Shown in pieces: positions 1-11,300 of a stretch of DNA of 38,632 nucleotides. The notes below the pieces were generated by a model. It ran no database searches and was not told the origin of the DNA. It saw nothing but the letters and a program-made list of their open reading frames with translations. The position numbers and the translations under genes are program-made. The stretch is from a virus. Each line of letters begins with the position of its first letter. The stretch's first letter is position 1. The stretch spans positions 1 to 38,632 of the IMG/VR virus record IMGVR_UViG_3300009488_000034; one strand, 5' to 3'.

Positions 1-1
1 A

Positions 2-439
2 TATTTTAGTGAAATAGGCGCAGGTAGGGCGGGTGAGCTGCTAGAGCTTGGCGGTCCTTTTGGTGATCTGCCCGAAGAGGAGCGAATTCAGGCAATTCGT
101 CAGGCTTTACGGAGTCTCGGCTTGCGTAAGGCCCAAGTGCCGCCTGATTTAGTTAAGATGTTGGCTGCGCAGGGTGTTGGATTAGGCGGAATTGACCGCT
201 TTATAGGCGATATTCAGGCCCGACAGTCGTTAATGGATAAATCCTCTACCGAAGCGGAACAAGAGGCCCAACAAGATAGGATAGTAGGCCCCGGTAGGCG
301 TGGTGATACCGTTTTTGGCATTGGGCAATATACTCCACCTGATCCAAGGGACACAATGAGGCTCGATCCCGAAAGATTGCTTGAAATTCAAAACATTTTG
401 CTTTACGGCTCGCCTCGGGGCGGGTTAAGGAGTATCTAA
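2..439 (+). CDS. C-terminal part of a phage virion-associated protein (5' end outside window)
   Basis: The reading frame is open from base 2 to the TAA at 437-439, so the gene begins upstream of the window and at least 145 residues are seen. A TTG at 122 is an internal codon rather than a needed start. The visible part is hydrophilic, mostly helical, and rich in Gly, Arg, Gln and Leu, with no motif I recognise. Its composition resembles the Gln/Arg-rich internal proteins at 33741-35633, so a virion-internal or ejected protein is possible but not shown. Its stop overlaps the ATG of the next gene (TAATG), which suggests translational coupling. Confidence 0.6.
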   Translation, partial: YFSEIGAGRAGELLELGGPFGDLPEEERIQAIRQALRSLGLRKAQVPPDLVKMLAAQGVGLGGIDRFIGDIQARQSLMDKSSTEAEQEAQQDRIVGPGRRGDTVFGIGQYTPPDPRDTMRLDPERLLEIQNILLYGSPRGGLRSI

Positions 440-654
440 TGGATGAAAGGCCGCAATTAGAGGTACATTGCCCGATAGGTATGGACTTAGCGCTCCAGTT
501 AAACAGGGTTAACGTCGCAATAGGCCATTGGGTAACTGAAATTGGCACTAATTATAAGATTCATCTGCAAGGTGTTCGAGTAGATAGAGTAAAAGAGCAG
601 TTAATTTGCCTTTATGAAGCCGTTTCAGGTGGAAAAGGCGAAAGATACGGATAA
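439..654 (+). CDS. Small hypothetical phage protein (71 aa)
   Basis: The ATG at 439 shares its A with the stop of the upstream gene. The 71-residue product has alternating hydrophobic and polar residues and no Cys pairs, signal peptide or membrane segment. I do not recognise the family. The sequence looks compact and folded, with predicted beta strands around VAIGHWVTEIG and a helix near the C terminus. It is followed closely by the exported FnIII-like gene. A role as a small structural or accessory protein is only suggested by the surrounding virion genes. Confidence 0.55.
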   Translation: MDERPQLEVHCPIGMDLALQLNRVNVAIGHWVTEIGTNYKIHLQGVRVDRVKEQLICLYEAVSGGKGERYG

Positions 655-665
655 AGGAGGTAGTG

Positions 666-1085
666 ATGAAAAAAAGATGGCTAATTATCCCTTTTTTGCT
701 CGTTTTCCTCTTTGCTGGCCTTGCGCTGGCCCAAACGTGGCATACCGCGAATCAGGCTACCGTTGCCTGGGATGCCGTGACAGTACCCGCCGATAGTACA
801 GTTGAATACGTTGTTTATCTCTCAAATGCAGTTACAGACCCCGATAAGAATAATCCAGCCGAAGTTGCCACGACTACAAATACAGATCAGCTAATTACTC
901 TAAATGTGGAGGGCTCTTACTTCGTCGGCGTTAAATCGAGGCGCATTCTTACTGCAGATGGGACCAATGTGGGGGAGAGCGACATTTCTTGGTCGGATGA
1001 CCCTACACGAGTGCAGAACGGCGAGACTTTCGGATTGCGCTACTTCATCCCGCCCGATGCACCAGGGAATCTCAGACCTGTATAA
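666..1085 (+). CDS. Exported protein with FnIII-like beta domain
   Basis: I chose the ATG at 666 because GGAGG at 656-660 lies five bases upstream; the GTG at 663 is too close to it. The N terminus is a textbook Sec signal peptide: MKKR, then a hydrophobic core of about 17 residues, then an A-L-A cleavage site after residue 22. The mature part of about 117 residues has the look of a fibronectin type III or similar beta sandwich (TVAWDAVTVP, VEYVVYLS, then a Pro/Gly-rich DAPGNLRPV end). A cleaved signal peptide is unusual among cytoplasmically assembled virion proteins. The product may be secreted or surface-exposed during infection. Its function is unknown. Confidence 0.75.
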   Translation: MKKRWLIIPFLLVFLFAGLALAQTWHTANQATVAWDAVTVPADSTVEYVVYLSNAVTDPDKNNPAEVATTTNTDQLITLNVEGSYFVGVKSRRILTADGTNVGESDISWSDDPTRVQNGETFGLRYFIPPDAPGNLRPV

Positions 1086-1110
1086 GATATTGTAAAGGGG
1101 ATGGTACTGG

Positions 1111-1374
1111 ATGCCGAAAGCCTCACGCATGGCACAGCAGTTGTCTGTGGCCTCTAGGCTCCGTCGAATCCGCCCAATCGTTGAAGCTCTATCCGAAACC
1201 GATCCTGATAGGGAAGATTTAATCCTGATCTTCGATGCGCTGGAAGATGCGCTTGAAGCCAAACGCCAACTCCAGGGTGCGTTAAATGCAGCAAAATGGG
1301 CTCTCGAGGTAGCCCTGGAGAAAATATCTAAACAACAAGAAGCACTAGACGTACTTTCAATAGGCAAAGACTAG
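1111..1374 (+). CDS. Small helical hypothetical protein (87 aa)
   Basis: The ATG at 1111 follows AAAGGGG (1094-1100) by ten bases. The product is almost entirely helical, with heptad-like Leu/Ala spacing (DALEDALEAKRQLQGAL, then WALEVALEKISKQQEAL), so a short coiled coil or helical hairpin is likely. I recognise no family. The stop codon runs directly into an intrinsic terminator, so this gene closes the transcription unit that begins upstream. The length and coiled-coil nature would fit a small virion chaperone or spanin-like accessory, but nothing in the sequence decides this. Confidence 0.65.
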   Translation: MPKASRMAQQLSVASRLRRIRPIVEALSETDPDREDLILIFDALEDALEAKRQLQGALNAAKWALEVALEKISKQQEALDVLSIGKD

Positions 1375-1400
1375 GCCGCTTTCGAGCGGCCTTTTCTTTT
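1374..1400 (+). terminator. Rho-independent terminator
   Basis: A perfect seven-base-pair stem GGCCGCT/AGCGGCC (1374-1380 and 1385-1391) with a TTCG tetraloop is followed at once by TTTTCTTTT (1392-1400). It lies exactly at the end of the 1111-1374 gene and before the RBS of the 1417 gene. It should stop or reduce transcription entering the fibre gene from upstream, which implies a promoter nearby or partial read-through. I could not identify a convincing sigma-70 promoter in the short gap. Confidence 0.9.
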
Positions 1401-1416
1401 GAAGGGGGGTTTTACC

Positions 1417-1932
1417 GTGACAACGGCTCTATACAGAATATCGTCCGGTGAGTGCATCAAGATCAGCCTGTCAGATCAACAATGGGATGATCGAGACACG
1501 ACTTTTTGGGGAGTTCTTACTGATCCACCCTTTCCTGATGGCACAATGACACGACCATTAGAAGGTGATCTCAGAGTCCTTGGCTATTCAAAGATAAATG
1601 ATGCTGGAACGGTCAGGAACGCCATACAAGCCGAAATTGATACCTTCGCTGCCGCCCAGGAGGATGATGAGAACCAGCAGGACGCTACAGGCGCTCAAGC
1701 CCTATTTCTGGTTCATCCACGAAACCGTAAACAAATGACCGCCTTTGCCGACATTATCAAGGATGAAATGAATATCCTGCGTGGCTGGCTCACTCAATTC
1801 AAGGCTGATGTGGCTGCAGCAACTAACCTTGGGGATCTCCAAACCAGCGTTGCCGCACAGCCGGATCTTCCTGATCGTACCCTGGCGCAACTGAAAACTG
1901 CCATTACAGCAAGAATAGACAAGGACGACTAA
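1417..1932 (+). CDS. Hypothetical phage structural protein
   Basis: I place the start at GTG 1417, seven bases after AAGGGGGG (1402-1408). A TTG at 1399 would put that ribosome site inside the gene. The 171-residue product starts with a beta-rich segment (TALYRISSGECIKISLS), then an acidic linker (QEDDENQQ) and a helical C-terminal half. I do not recognise it. It is the first gene after the terminator, and its stop overlaps the next start (TAATG), which in turn overlaps the giant fibre gene. A role in attaching, assembling or chaperoning the fibre is a reasonable inference from this chain. Confidence 0.65.
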   Translation: MTTALYRISSGECIKISLSDQQWDDRDTTFWGVLTDPPFPDGTMTRPLEGDLRVLGYSKINDAGTVRNAIQAEIDTFAAAQEDDENQQDATGAQALFLVHPRNRKQMTAFADIIKDEMNILRGWLTQFKADVAAATNLGDLQTSVAAQPDLPDRTLAQLKTAITARIDKDD

Positions 1933-2387
1933 TGGGCGAAACGAATCCGAATTACCCGACGATGGAAATTGCCCTCTGCATGGTAAATGCGCCTGACAAT
2001 GCTGATGGCACAGAGCGCATGAAAAAAGGCGATATTATCGCCATTCGCAAGCCAGCAGATTTCATTGGAACCCAAGAAGGCAAAATCTTCCTCTGGCTCC
2101 ATATCGAAGGGCCGGAAGAGAATGAATTTGCTCTCTTTGCTCAACAAGTCTATGAACCAACTGATCCTGAAACTGGCACAAGATTCGACAAGCGAAGATA
2201 TGAAATTCCCCTTGGACGCTTACAGATTCTATATCCAGCTTTGAATCAATCGCGGGCAACAGATCCGAATGATTTTTATCAACCATTCTTGCTCATTGAT
2301 AGCGAAGATTATGAAATAGTTGCTGCAGATCCAGCATACGCAGTTAGCGGCCTCGTCTTTGATAAGGCCATAGGAGACTATCTCTGA
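1932..2387 (+). CDS. Hypothetical protein translationally coupled to the giant fibre gene
   Basis: The ATG at 1932 overlaps the upstream stop, and the TGA at 2385-2387 overlaps the ATG of the 11-kb gene. The 151-residue protein has alternating strands (MEIALCMV, GDIIAIRKP, KIFLWLHIEG, RLQILYP, PFLLIDSEDYEIVA) and an acidic surface. This suggests a small beta barrel. No catalytic motif or membrane segment is visible. The tight coupling suggests production in step with the fibre, as expected for a fibre adaptor or chaperone, but the family is not recognised. Confidence 0.65.
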   Translation: MGETNPNYPTMEIALCMVNAPDNADGTERMKKGDIIAIRKPADFIGTQEGKIFLWLHIEGPEENEFALFAQQVYEPTDPETGTRFDKRRYEIPLGRLQILYPALNQSRATDPNDFYQPFLLIDSEDYEIVAADPAYAVSGLVFDKAIGDYL

Positions 2388-5300
2388 TGGCTACCTCAAG
2401 ACGAGTTGCCACAAATGAGAATATAAGCACCTATGATAGCGGGGGTGGACAGGATTACACCGCCCTTGCTACCTGGGAAGCTGCAACTGATATAGATTTA
2501 GTCACCGCAACTCAATCTGAGGTTTTAGAGTGCTTTGCTGGCGTTCATGGTGATGAAGTCACCGTTGATGGCGCAACTACCGATTCTTCGTATTTTAGAA
2601 TCATCCGGGCCGCCTCTGGCGAAGGTCACGATGGCTACCCCCACCAGGACGGATCAGCCGCCTATTTCATCACCACAGTCGCTCAAGATATGTTCACCAT
2701 GCTTGAGGACAACTGCCAGCTTCAAGACTTGGTGATGAGCCTTAATCAGAATTCAGGCACAGGCTGGTATAACGCAAATCAAAGGGGCGATAACCAGCTA
2801 TTCGTTGGCTGTCTAGTTATCAATCCGGTTAATGCTGGCAGCGGTCAATCTAAGGGTTTCAGAGAGAATCATACTGGCGCATTTACAGGCTTTTTTATCA
2901 ACTGCATCGCCATAGCCTGTGAAGATGCTGCCTTTCAGTTTGATGCAGGAACCAGCTACGTCTATAACTGTGATGCCATCAATTCCGGCGAAGGTTTCAA
3001 TGAGAGTGGCGGTACAGTTATCTGTATCAACTGCCTCGGTGATGGCACTACCGCATCGAGTGACTTTGATGGTAGTTTCGATGCCGCGAGTGACTATAAC
3101 AGTTCCGGCGATGGCACAGCCCCAGGCACAAACAGCAGACAAAATCAGACCTTTACATTCTCTAATGCTGGCAATGATGATTACCGATTAGGCTTTACCG
3201 ATGGTGGGGCAAGGAATTTCGGTACGGATCTCAGCGCAGATGGCAATTTTGCTTTCGACGATGATATTGCCGATGGCGTAATGGGAGCTGGTAAGGCCGG
3301 GATAACTCGACCACAAGAATCAGTATGGGATATAGGCTTTCACGAAAGAACGGCAAGCTCATCAAGCTCTAGCTCTTCATCCTGCTCCAGTTCGTGTTCT
3401 TCTAGCAGTTTTTCGTCCAGTTCCTCCAGTTTTTCAAGCTCAAGTTCCTGTTCTTCTTCGTCGTTTTCGTCCTCTAGCTCATGCAGTTCCAGCTCTTTTT
3501 CTAGCTCCAGTTCGAGCTTTTCATCATCATGTTCGAGTTCGTGTTCTTCTTCGAGTTTCAGCAGCTCTTCAAGCTGTTCGTCGAGCTTTTCCTCCAGCTC
3601 TTCTTGCTCTAGTTCCTTTAGCTCATCGAGTTCTTCTTCACCCTCTTGCGTTCCTCCAGATTGGCGCTGGCCTTATAATTCGGCATTGCAAGTAGGCACG
3701 ATAAATAGTGGTACTTTCTGCGATACCCAATCCTGTGATCTTACTGAGTATGTAATCAATGAGCTTCCAGGGGTGGGTATCCCGGCTTTTGATGTAAGGT
3801 TCACCTTTCAAAACGTCCCGAAAGACACATTGGACGTTTCGATTACAGGCTATTACAACGGCGGGCCAGCGCATCTTGTCAAAATAGCTATCTTCAACTG
3901 GAATACCTTGTTTTGGAATGATATGACAGGCGCGGCAACGGACTTTCCAACACAGGGTACACCTTCTAATTATGTATTTCCGTTAGCAGGTGCAGGAACA
4001 CCGTCTGACTATATTAGTGTTGGGAATCTGGTAGCAATTAAGATCGACCATCGCTCTGCCGGATCAGCCGGACACACATTGCACCTGGATTGCATTGAGT
4101 TGACCGATACAAGCTCTTCTAGCTCTTCAAGCTCGTCGTCCTCATGCTCAAGTAGCTTTTCGAGTTCAAGTTCATCGTTTTCTTCAAGTTGCTCGTCGTC
4201 TTGTTCTTCAAGTTTCTCAAGCAGCTCATCGTCATCTAGCTCTTCTTGCTCGTCCTCTTGTTCGTCAAGTTTTTCAAGTAGTTGTAGCTCGTCTTGTTCA
4301 TCTAGCTGCAGCAGCTCTTTCTCGTCGAGTAGCTGTAGCTCATCCTTTAGCAGTTCATCGAGTTCATCATGCTCATCAAGTTTTTCGAGTTCATCTTCGT
4401 CGCTTTCTTCGTCCTCTTCATCCTCGTCCTTCTCCAGCTCCAGCTTCTCAAGTTCCTCATCCTGTTCTTCCTCGTCCTCCTGTTCATCTTCGTTTTCGAG
4501 CAGTTCTTCTTTCTCCTCTTCATCTTCTTCAAGTTTTAGCTCTTCAAGCTCATCGTTCTCTAGCAGCTCGTCAAGCTCTTATTCTTCGTCCTCATCGAGC
4601 TTTTCATCAAGCTCTAGCAGCTTTTCATCTTCGAGTTCTTGTTCTTCCTCCAGTAGCTCATTTTCAAGCTCGTCAAGCTCCTTTTCGTCCTCAAGCTCGT
4701 CTAGTTTCTCTTCATCCTCTTGTAGTAGCAGCTTTTCTTCTTCCTCGTCGTCTTTTTCTTCATCTTCGAGTTCTTTCTCATCTTCATGCTCTTCGTCCAG
4801 TTTCAGTAGCTCATCGTCCTGTAGTAGCTCTTTTTCCTCGTCGAGTTCGTGTTCCTCGTCCTCATTTAGCTCTTCAAGCTCAAGTTCCTCTTTCTCAAGC
4901 TCATCTTCGTCGTCCTGTTCGAGTTCGTTTTCATCATCTTCTTGCAGTAGCTCTTTTTCGAGTTCTTCGTCCTCTTGTAGCTCGTCATTTTCCTCAAGCT
5001 CGTCGTCCAGTTGCTCATCTAGCTCTAGTAGCTCTTTTTCTTCAAGTTCTTCGTGTTCGAGTAGTAGTTTCTCATCCTCATGCTCATCTAGCTCTTTTTC
5101 GAGTTCAAGTAGCTCTTTTTCTTCATCTTCGTCGTCTTTTTCGTCCTCTTGCTCTTCCTCTTGCTCGTCGTCCTTCTCTTCAAGCTCTAGCTGTAGCTCA
5201 TCCTCTTTTTCGAGTTCCTGTAGCTCTAGCTCGTTTTCATCCTCTTCTTCGTCGTCTTGCTCTAGTTCTTTTTCGTCGTCAAGTTCGAGCTGTTCAAGCT

Positions 5301-8300
5301 CGTCGTTTTCAAGTTCTTCCAGCTCCAGTTGCTCAAGCTCATTCTCTTCTTCATCATCCAGCTCTTGTTCTTCAAGCTGTAGTAGTAGCTCGTCGTGTTC
5401 CTCAAGCTCATCCTCATCTTCATTCTCTTCCAGTAGTAGCTCGTTTTCATCCTCATCAAGCTCATTTTCATCTTCATGTTCTTCATCCTCCTCGAGCTAT
5501 TCAAGTAGCTGTTCAAGCTCAAGTAGCTGTTCTTCATGCGATTCTGCCTTCTCTTCGAGTTCTTCATCTTCAAGCTCCTCATCCTGTTCATCTTCAAGCT
5601 CTGTTTCTTGCGATACGATAATTGAATATGGGCCTAATTTACTCCCAGGTGATTGGTTTGATTTTGGCAGAGTATCAGTAAATGAGGACAGTATAGAACA
5701 AGTACATTTAGATTCAAGAAGATATGCTGGTTTTGAATCACGTAAATTCGTTGCCAAATTCAAACCTGGAGATCAAGGCCCACAAGGAATAGAACAACGG
5801 TTCACCCTTGGGAATCCAGCTAATCCAGTTAGTACAGGGACATACGCTCTTGATTTTTGGGTATTTCCAGTTGATAGGAATAAAATCAGGGTAACTTTTG
5901 ATTACGACGATGACACAGTACAGGTAATTAACTTTACTGGCCTTATTCCTAATATCTGGAATCATGGTCGCAGAATCCTAACAATCAAGAAAAATCTAAC
6001 TGTTAGGCTGGCATGGCACTCTGGAGCGCAAGAATCCGGTACTTGGTACATAGATGAAGCATATCTGCGGGAATTCCTCTGTAGTGGCTCATCCTCATCC
6101 AGTTCGTGCGATTCAGCCTTTTCCTCCTCTAGCTGCTCATCGAGTTGTTCAAGTTGCTCCAGCTCCTTCTCTTCATCAAGCTCGGCTGTGTCTTATTCGA
6201 GTTCGAGTTCTTGTTTCTCATCATCTAGCAGTTGTTCAAGCTCATCTTGCTCTTCTTCGTTCTCGTCCAGTTCATCTTGCTTTTCATCATCTTCGAGCTG
6301 CAGTTCTTCATCTTGTTCCTCTTCATTCTCTTCATGCTCGTCCTGTAGCAGTTCATCGTTCTGTGACTCAGCATTTTCCTCAAGCTCATCGAGTTCTTGT
6401 AGCTCAAGTTCTTGTAGTTCTTCACTCTCTTTTAGCAGTTGTTCGAGTAGTTTCAGCTTCTCATCATCAAGCTCTTCATCCTGTGACTCAGCATTTTCTT
6501 CTTCATCATGTTCTAGCTCTTGCTCTTCATCTTCGAGCCAGAGCTTTCAAGAATTACAAGGCCAGTATTGGTATCCAATTAGTGAGGACGGTGGATATAC
6601 TGTTTCTCCTGTGGGATCTGGCACTAATATCGCAGATCGAGTAAATAACGGCATTATAGGCCCAGGTTTCTCACCAGGGCCAGATGATACGAATGGTTTC
6701 CAGGGTAGGGACGGAGATTTCATTAGATTCAGGCTTTCCGATCCGACTTTCCAGGGAGATTCTTTAGAGGTTCAAGTATTGGTAAGGGCATTTGCTTTCG
6801 CAAATCCACCTGGAACGATTGATGTAACTTTTTATAGCGATAGCGGGACTCCTTACGAAACACAGACGATAAATACTCTCACGACTTTCCCTGCAGACTA
6901 CTTCCTAGTTTGGAAGGTGGCTTTGACAGCCGCAGAGCTTACAGATGCACGATTAAGGTTTGAGTGCCTAGATTCAGTCTGGAATGATCGAGTAACTGAG
7001 GTTGAGCTAACACTCGTTGCAACTTCATCTTCCAGTTCCTCATCTTCCAGCTCTTCATGTGATTCTGCCTTCTCATCCTCATCTTGTTCTTCGTCTGAAT
7101 CTTCCGTATCATCTAGCTCTTCATCTTCGTCCTGTGATTCTGCTTTCTCATCCTGTAGCTCCAGTTCTTGTTCATCGTCGTTCTCATCAGCCTCCAGCTC
7201 AAGCTCATTCTCATCATCGTCCTTTAGCAGTTGTTCCTCATGTAGCAGCTCAAGCTCTTGCGATTCGGCTTTCTCATCCTCTTCTTCAAGCTCTTCGTTC
7301 TCAAGCTCTTCTAGCTCAAGCTCCTGCAGTTCTTCATTTAGCTCATCGTCGAGCTGCAGTTCTTGTGATTCAGCCTTCTCATCTTCATCTTCTTCATCGT
7401 CTTGTTCTTCATGCTCTTCCAGCTTCTCGTCCTGCTCAAGCAGCTTTAGCTCATCGTCCTTTTCATCCGGTAGTATTTCATTCTCTTCATCTTCGAGTTC
7501 ATCTTGCGATTCTGCCTTCTCATCTTCGAGTTCATGTTCATCATCATCATTCAGCTCCTCTTCGTGGAGTTCGTCCTCATTCGTTAGCTTCTCATCCTCA
7601 TGCTCCTCTTGTGATTCGGCATTTAGCTCTTCAAGTTCGAGTTCGTCCTGCAGCTCTTCGTTCTCCAGTAGCTCGTTTTCAAGTATCTCGTTCTCGGATT
7701 CATCATCGTCCTCTTGCAGTTCATCGTTCTCAAGCTCAAGCTCTTCATTTTCATCGAGTTGTTCATCATCAAGTAGCTCTTTCTCGTCGTCGAGTTCCAG
7801 TTTCTCGTCGTCGAGTTCTTCTTTCTCTAGCAGTTCATCTTCTTCGGAATCATCATCTTCAAGCTCATTTTCGTCAAGCTCCAGCTCTTTTAGTTCAAGC
7901 TGTAGCAGTAGCTCTTTCTCATCGTCGTCGTCGCTCTCAAGCTCCTCGTCGAGTTTTTCTAGCAGTTCCTCATGCTCTAGCTCTTTCTCATCCAGTTCCT
8001 CGTTCTCATCCTCAAGCTCTTTCAGTAGCTCATCCTCATCTTTCTCAAGCTCGTCGTCCTTCTCATCCTCATCCTGTTCAAGCAGTTTCTCGTCGTCGAG
8101 TTCGTCCTTCTCATCTTCATCTTCGATCTGCTCCAGTAGCTCTTGCAGCTCTTCGTCGTCGTCTTTCTCGTCGTCGTCGAGTAGCTGTTCATCGAGCTTT
8201 AGCTCTAGCAGTAGCTTTTCATCATCAAGCAGTTCATTTTCAAGCTCTTGCTCTAGCTCTTTCTCATCTTCAAGTAGTAGTTTCAGCAGCTCAAGCTCTT

Positions 8301-11300
8301 CATTCTCCAGCTCAAGCAGTTCATCCTCAAGCTCATCTTCTAGCTCTCTCTCAAGCAGTTCTTCATCTTTCAGTAGCTCTTCAAGCTCTTCTTTCTCAAG
8401 CTCAAGCAGTTCATTCTCAAGCTCATCGAGCCAGAGTTTTGTAGCCCTGCAAAGCCTATTCATCGTACCGGATAGCGATATTACCACCACGGCGGGTACT
8501 TTTGGGAGTGGTACTGCTCATTGGGATCGCATAAATAGTGGAATCCTGGGCGGCACTCCAGATGATACAAATGGAGTCTATGTTATTGACGGTGGTGATT
8601 GGCGTGGCGGGTTTATAAATCCAAGTTTTGTAGGAACCTGTTTAGAGATCAAGGTTCATGTAAGAGCAAAAGAACGAACAGCCGGACCCGCAGATTTTAC
8701 GGTAGAGCTTTATTCAGATGGGGCTACTTTAGATGATGATGATTTCTTTTCACCTACTGGCAGTTATGTGAATTATACGTTGACTCCAAGCACACCTATT
8801 GCAAAGACAGCGGCACAGCTTACAAATCTTGAAGTTAGACTTAAAGGTGAAAGCGCCAGTTGGGAAGCTCAGATTTCAGAAGTTGAAGTTGAAATTGTCC
8901 TGACTTCATCTTCGAGTTCATCTTTCTCAAGCTGTAGCTCTTCATTCAGTAGTTCTTCATTCTCAAGCTCCAGCTCTTCGTTCAGCAGCTCATCCTCTTC
9001 CTCTTCTTCCTTCTCTAGCAGTTCTTCCAGCTCCTCATTCTCAAGCTCGTCGTCGTTGAGTTCTTCATCTTCATCTACAGGCCCAAGCTCATTCTTGAAC
9101 CTAGATCCAAATCAAGACGTTGATGGTTCATGGACACAATTCGGTGGTGGGCCGAACAACTACGATAATATCAACGATTGGGATGAGGGAACACCGGATA
9201 GATCACTACCGTACATCTATTCCACAGTTGGTTTGACTGAAAAGACAGGATTTGACGATCCGACTTATCCAGGCGTTTGCACCAACATTGATGTAAAAAC
9301 CGATATGGTTACAAACGTCGATAATTCACAGATAGGCGTTTCGCTCTATGATGGCGCTGTGCAAATCGGTAGCGAAAAGTTATTTGATCTGCCTAATGGT
9401 ACGAGAGTTTTTCCGACATTTACTTGGATAGTGCAAAAAACGGCTGCAGAGCTTAGTGATCTCCAGGTTTGGTTCCGCAATGCTGGCGCTGTCCTGATCG
9501 GTCTAAGTTCTACTCAGGTAACTCTAAAATATAATTCGGTTTCATCTTCGAGTTCTTGCTCTAGCTCCTTTAGCTCATGCTCAAGCTCATTCAGCTCTTC
9601 ATGCTCATCGTCAGTTTCAAGTTCCTCTAGCTCATTTTCTTCATCTTCATTTTCCTCATCTTCTTTCTCAAGCTGTTCATCCTCTCTCTCAAGCTCAAGC
9701 CATTCATCATCCTCATCGAGTTCTTCTACCGAAGTTGGACAAGAGTTCAAATGGGGCGACGAGCTAACTCGTCTGGATCGCTCTACTGTTAATTGGGTTC
9801 GCGCAATGGGCGGTGATTTTATAAGCATCCCGCCAGGAAACAGAGCCCTACTGAAAGCCGTTTCTATCTTTGTCGAAAATAATAATAGTAACCCTGTGCG
9901 AATGGCTGTCTATCAAGGTGGTAGTGCCAGTTCGCCAGCAGGGGCTACTCTAATATGGGATGCTGGCAAAACGGATGCTGTAAGCACCGGAACATTTAGA
10001 TGGATAACTCTTGACCATCCTGGCCCTGATTATCCAATCCTTCAACCTGACACATTTACTTGGATTGTCGTTAAAGGCACAGGTGGTTTCAGGGTAGAAC
10101 GCCAGAGTGACCACGATCCTAGTTCGATGAATTGGCAAGCTGCCAATGCGTATTGGATTACAACTGATTTTACCAATGATGAAGATACCGCTTATCCATC
10201 TTCATGGCCCGATCCTGATGTTTCAGGCAGCTATGGTAGTGTTTATTATGTATGGAATCTCACATACGAAATTGAAGAGTTCTCATCCTCATCAAGCTCT
10301 TCTTCATGCTCAAGTTGCGACTCAGCTTTCTCATCCAGTTCATCTTCAAGCTGCTCTTCATCTTCATCCTGTGATTCGGCATTTAGCTCTAGTTCATCAA
10401 GCTCTTCCTTCTCATCGAGTTCGGATTCTTCCAGTTCAACCTGTTCATCTAGCTCGTCGAGCAAGAGTTCCACATATCAGAGTGTGTGGATCGTACCGGA
10501 TGGCGATATACAAACTATGCTTACATTTGGCTCTGGATCTGCTAATTGGGATCGAATCAATAGCGGCCTGGACACTCCAGACGACACTAACGGAATCAAA
10601 GGTCTTGACCTTGATACTTGGCGCGGTACATTTACAAGTCCGTCTTTCGCGGGTGTTACACACGCAATTTACGTTTGGATAAGAGGGAGAAATCCAGGTA
10701 GTCCCAATAATTGGTCAGTAGATGTTGATCTTTATTTAGATGGCGGTGTTGAGTCTGATAGTTATGGAGTAGGCCCATTACAAGCCACATTCGGAAATCA
10801 TGTAAGCTCGACTACTGATACTGTGCAAAGGACAGCGGCACAGTTACAGAACCTAGAAGTCAGAATTATCTCTGGAAGTCCTAGTACAGATGATGAAATC
10901 TCAGAAGTAGCAGTTGAGCTTGTTCTCGGTTCATCCTCAAGCTCCAGCTCTTCACAATCATTTAGCTCAAGTTCTTCATCTTGTGATTCGGCATTTTCAT
11001 CATGCTCAAGCAGTAGCTCATTTTCATCTTCGAGTTTTAGTTCAGAGTCTATATCATCATCTTCAAGCTCATTCTCATCCTCTTCAAGCTCACAATCATC
11101 AAGCTCATCTTGTGACGCTTTTGGATGGGTACAGCATTTTAAGAATGACAGTACAGGTTGGGGTTGTCTTGCCAACTGTTCCTCTTCGCCGCCTTGGACT
11201 GTAGCAGGGCCAGGAATGAGCCTACAGCCGCAAGGAACCTGGGCTGATGGTTATCGACCTACTCACGTTAGAATGACAGGTACTCACAATATATCTGGTG

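Noticed and set aside
6054-6644. Forward 196-codon frame in the giant gene
   Set aside because: It is a shadow frame across a linker and parts of two domains, with no ribosome site or recognisable protein.
3353-8430. CRISPR array or simple microsatellite
   Set aside because: No constant repeat/spacer length exists, and the serine codons vary. The frame stays open throughout, so this is a coding low-complexity tract.
7017-8444. Forward frame of 475 codons rich in His, Leu, Ala and Arg
   Set aside because: It is out of frame with the giant gene over the same linker and is a product of the Ser codon pattern.
6898-8490. Reverse-strand reading frame of 530 codons rich in Glu, Leu and Asp
   Set aside because: It lies opposite the Ser linker and its composition is the mirror of serine codons. 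Stops are scarce there by composition alone. No start signal or domain is visible.
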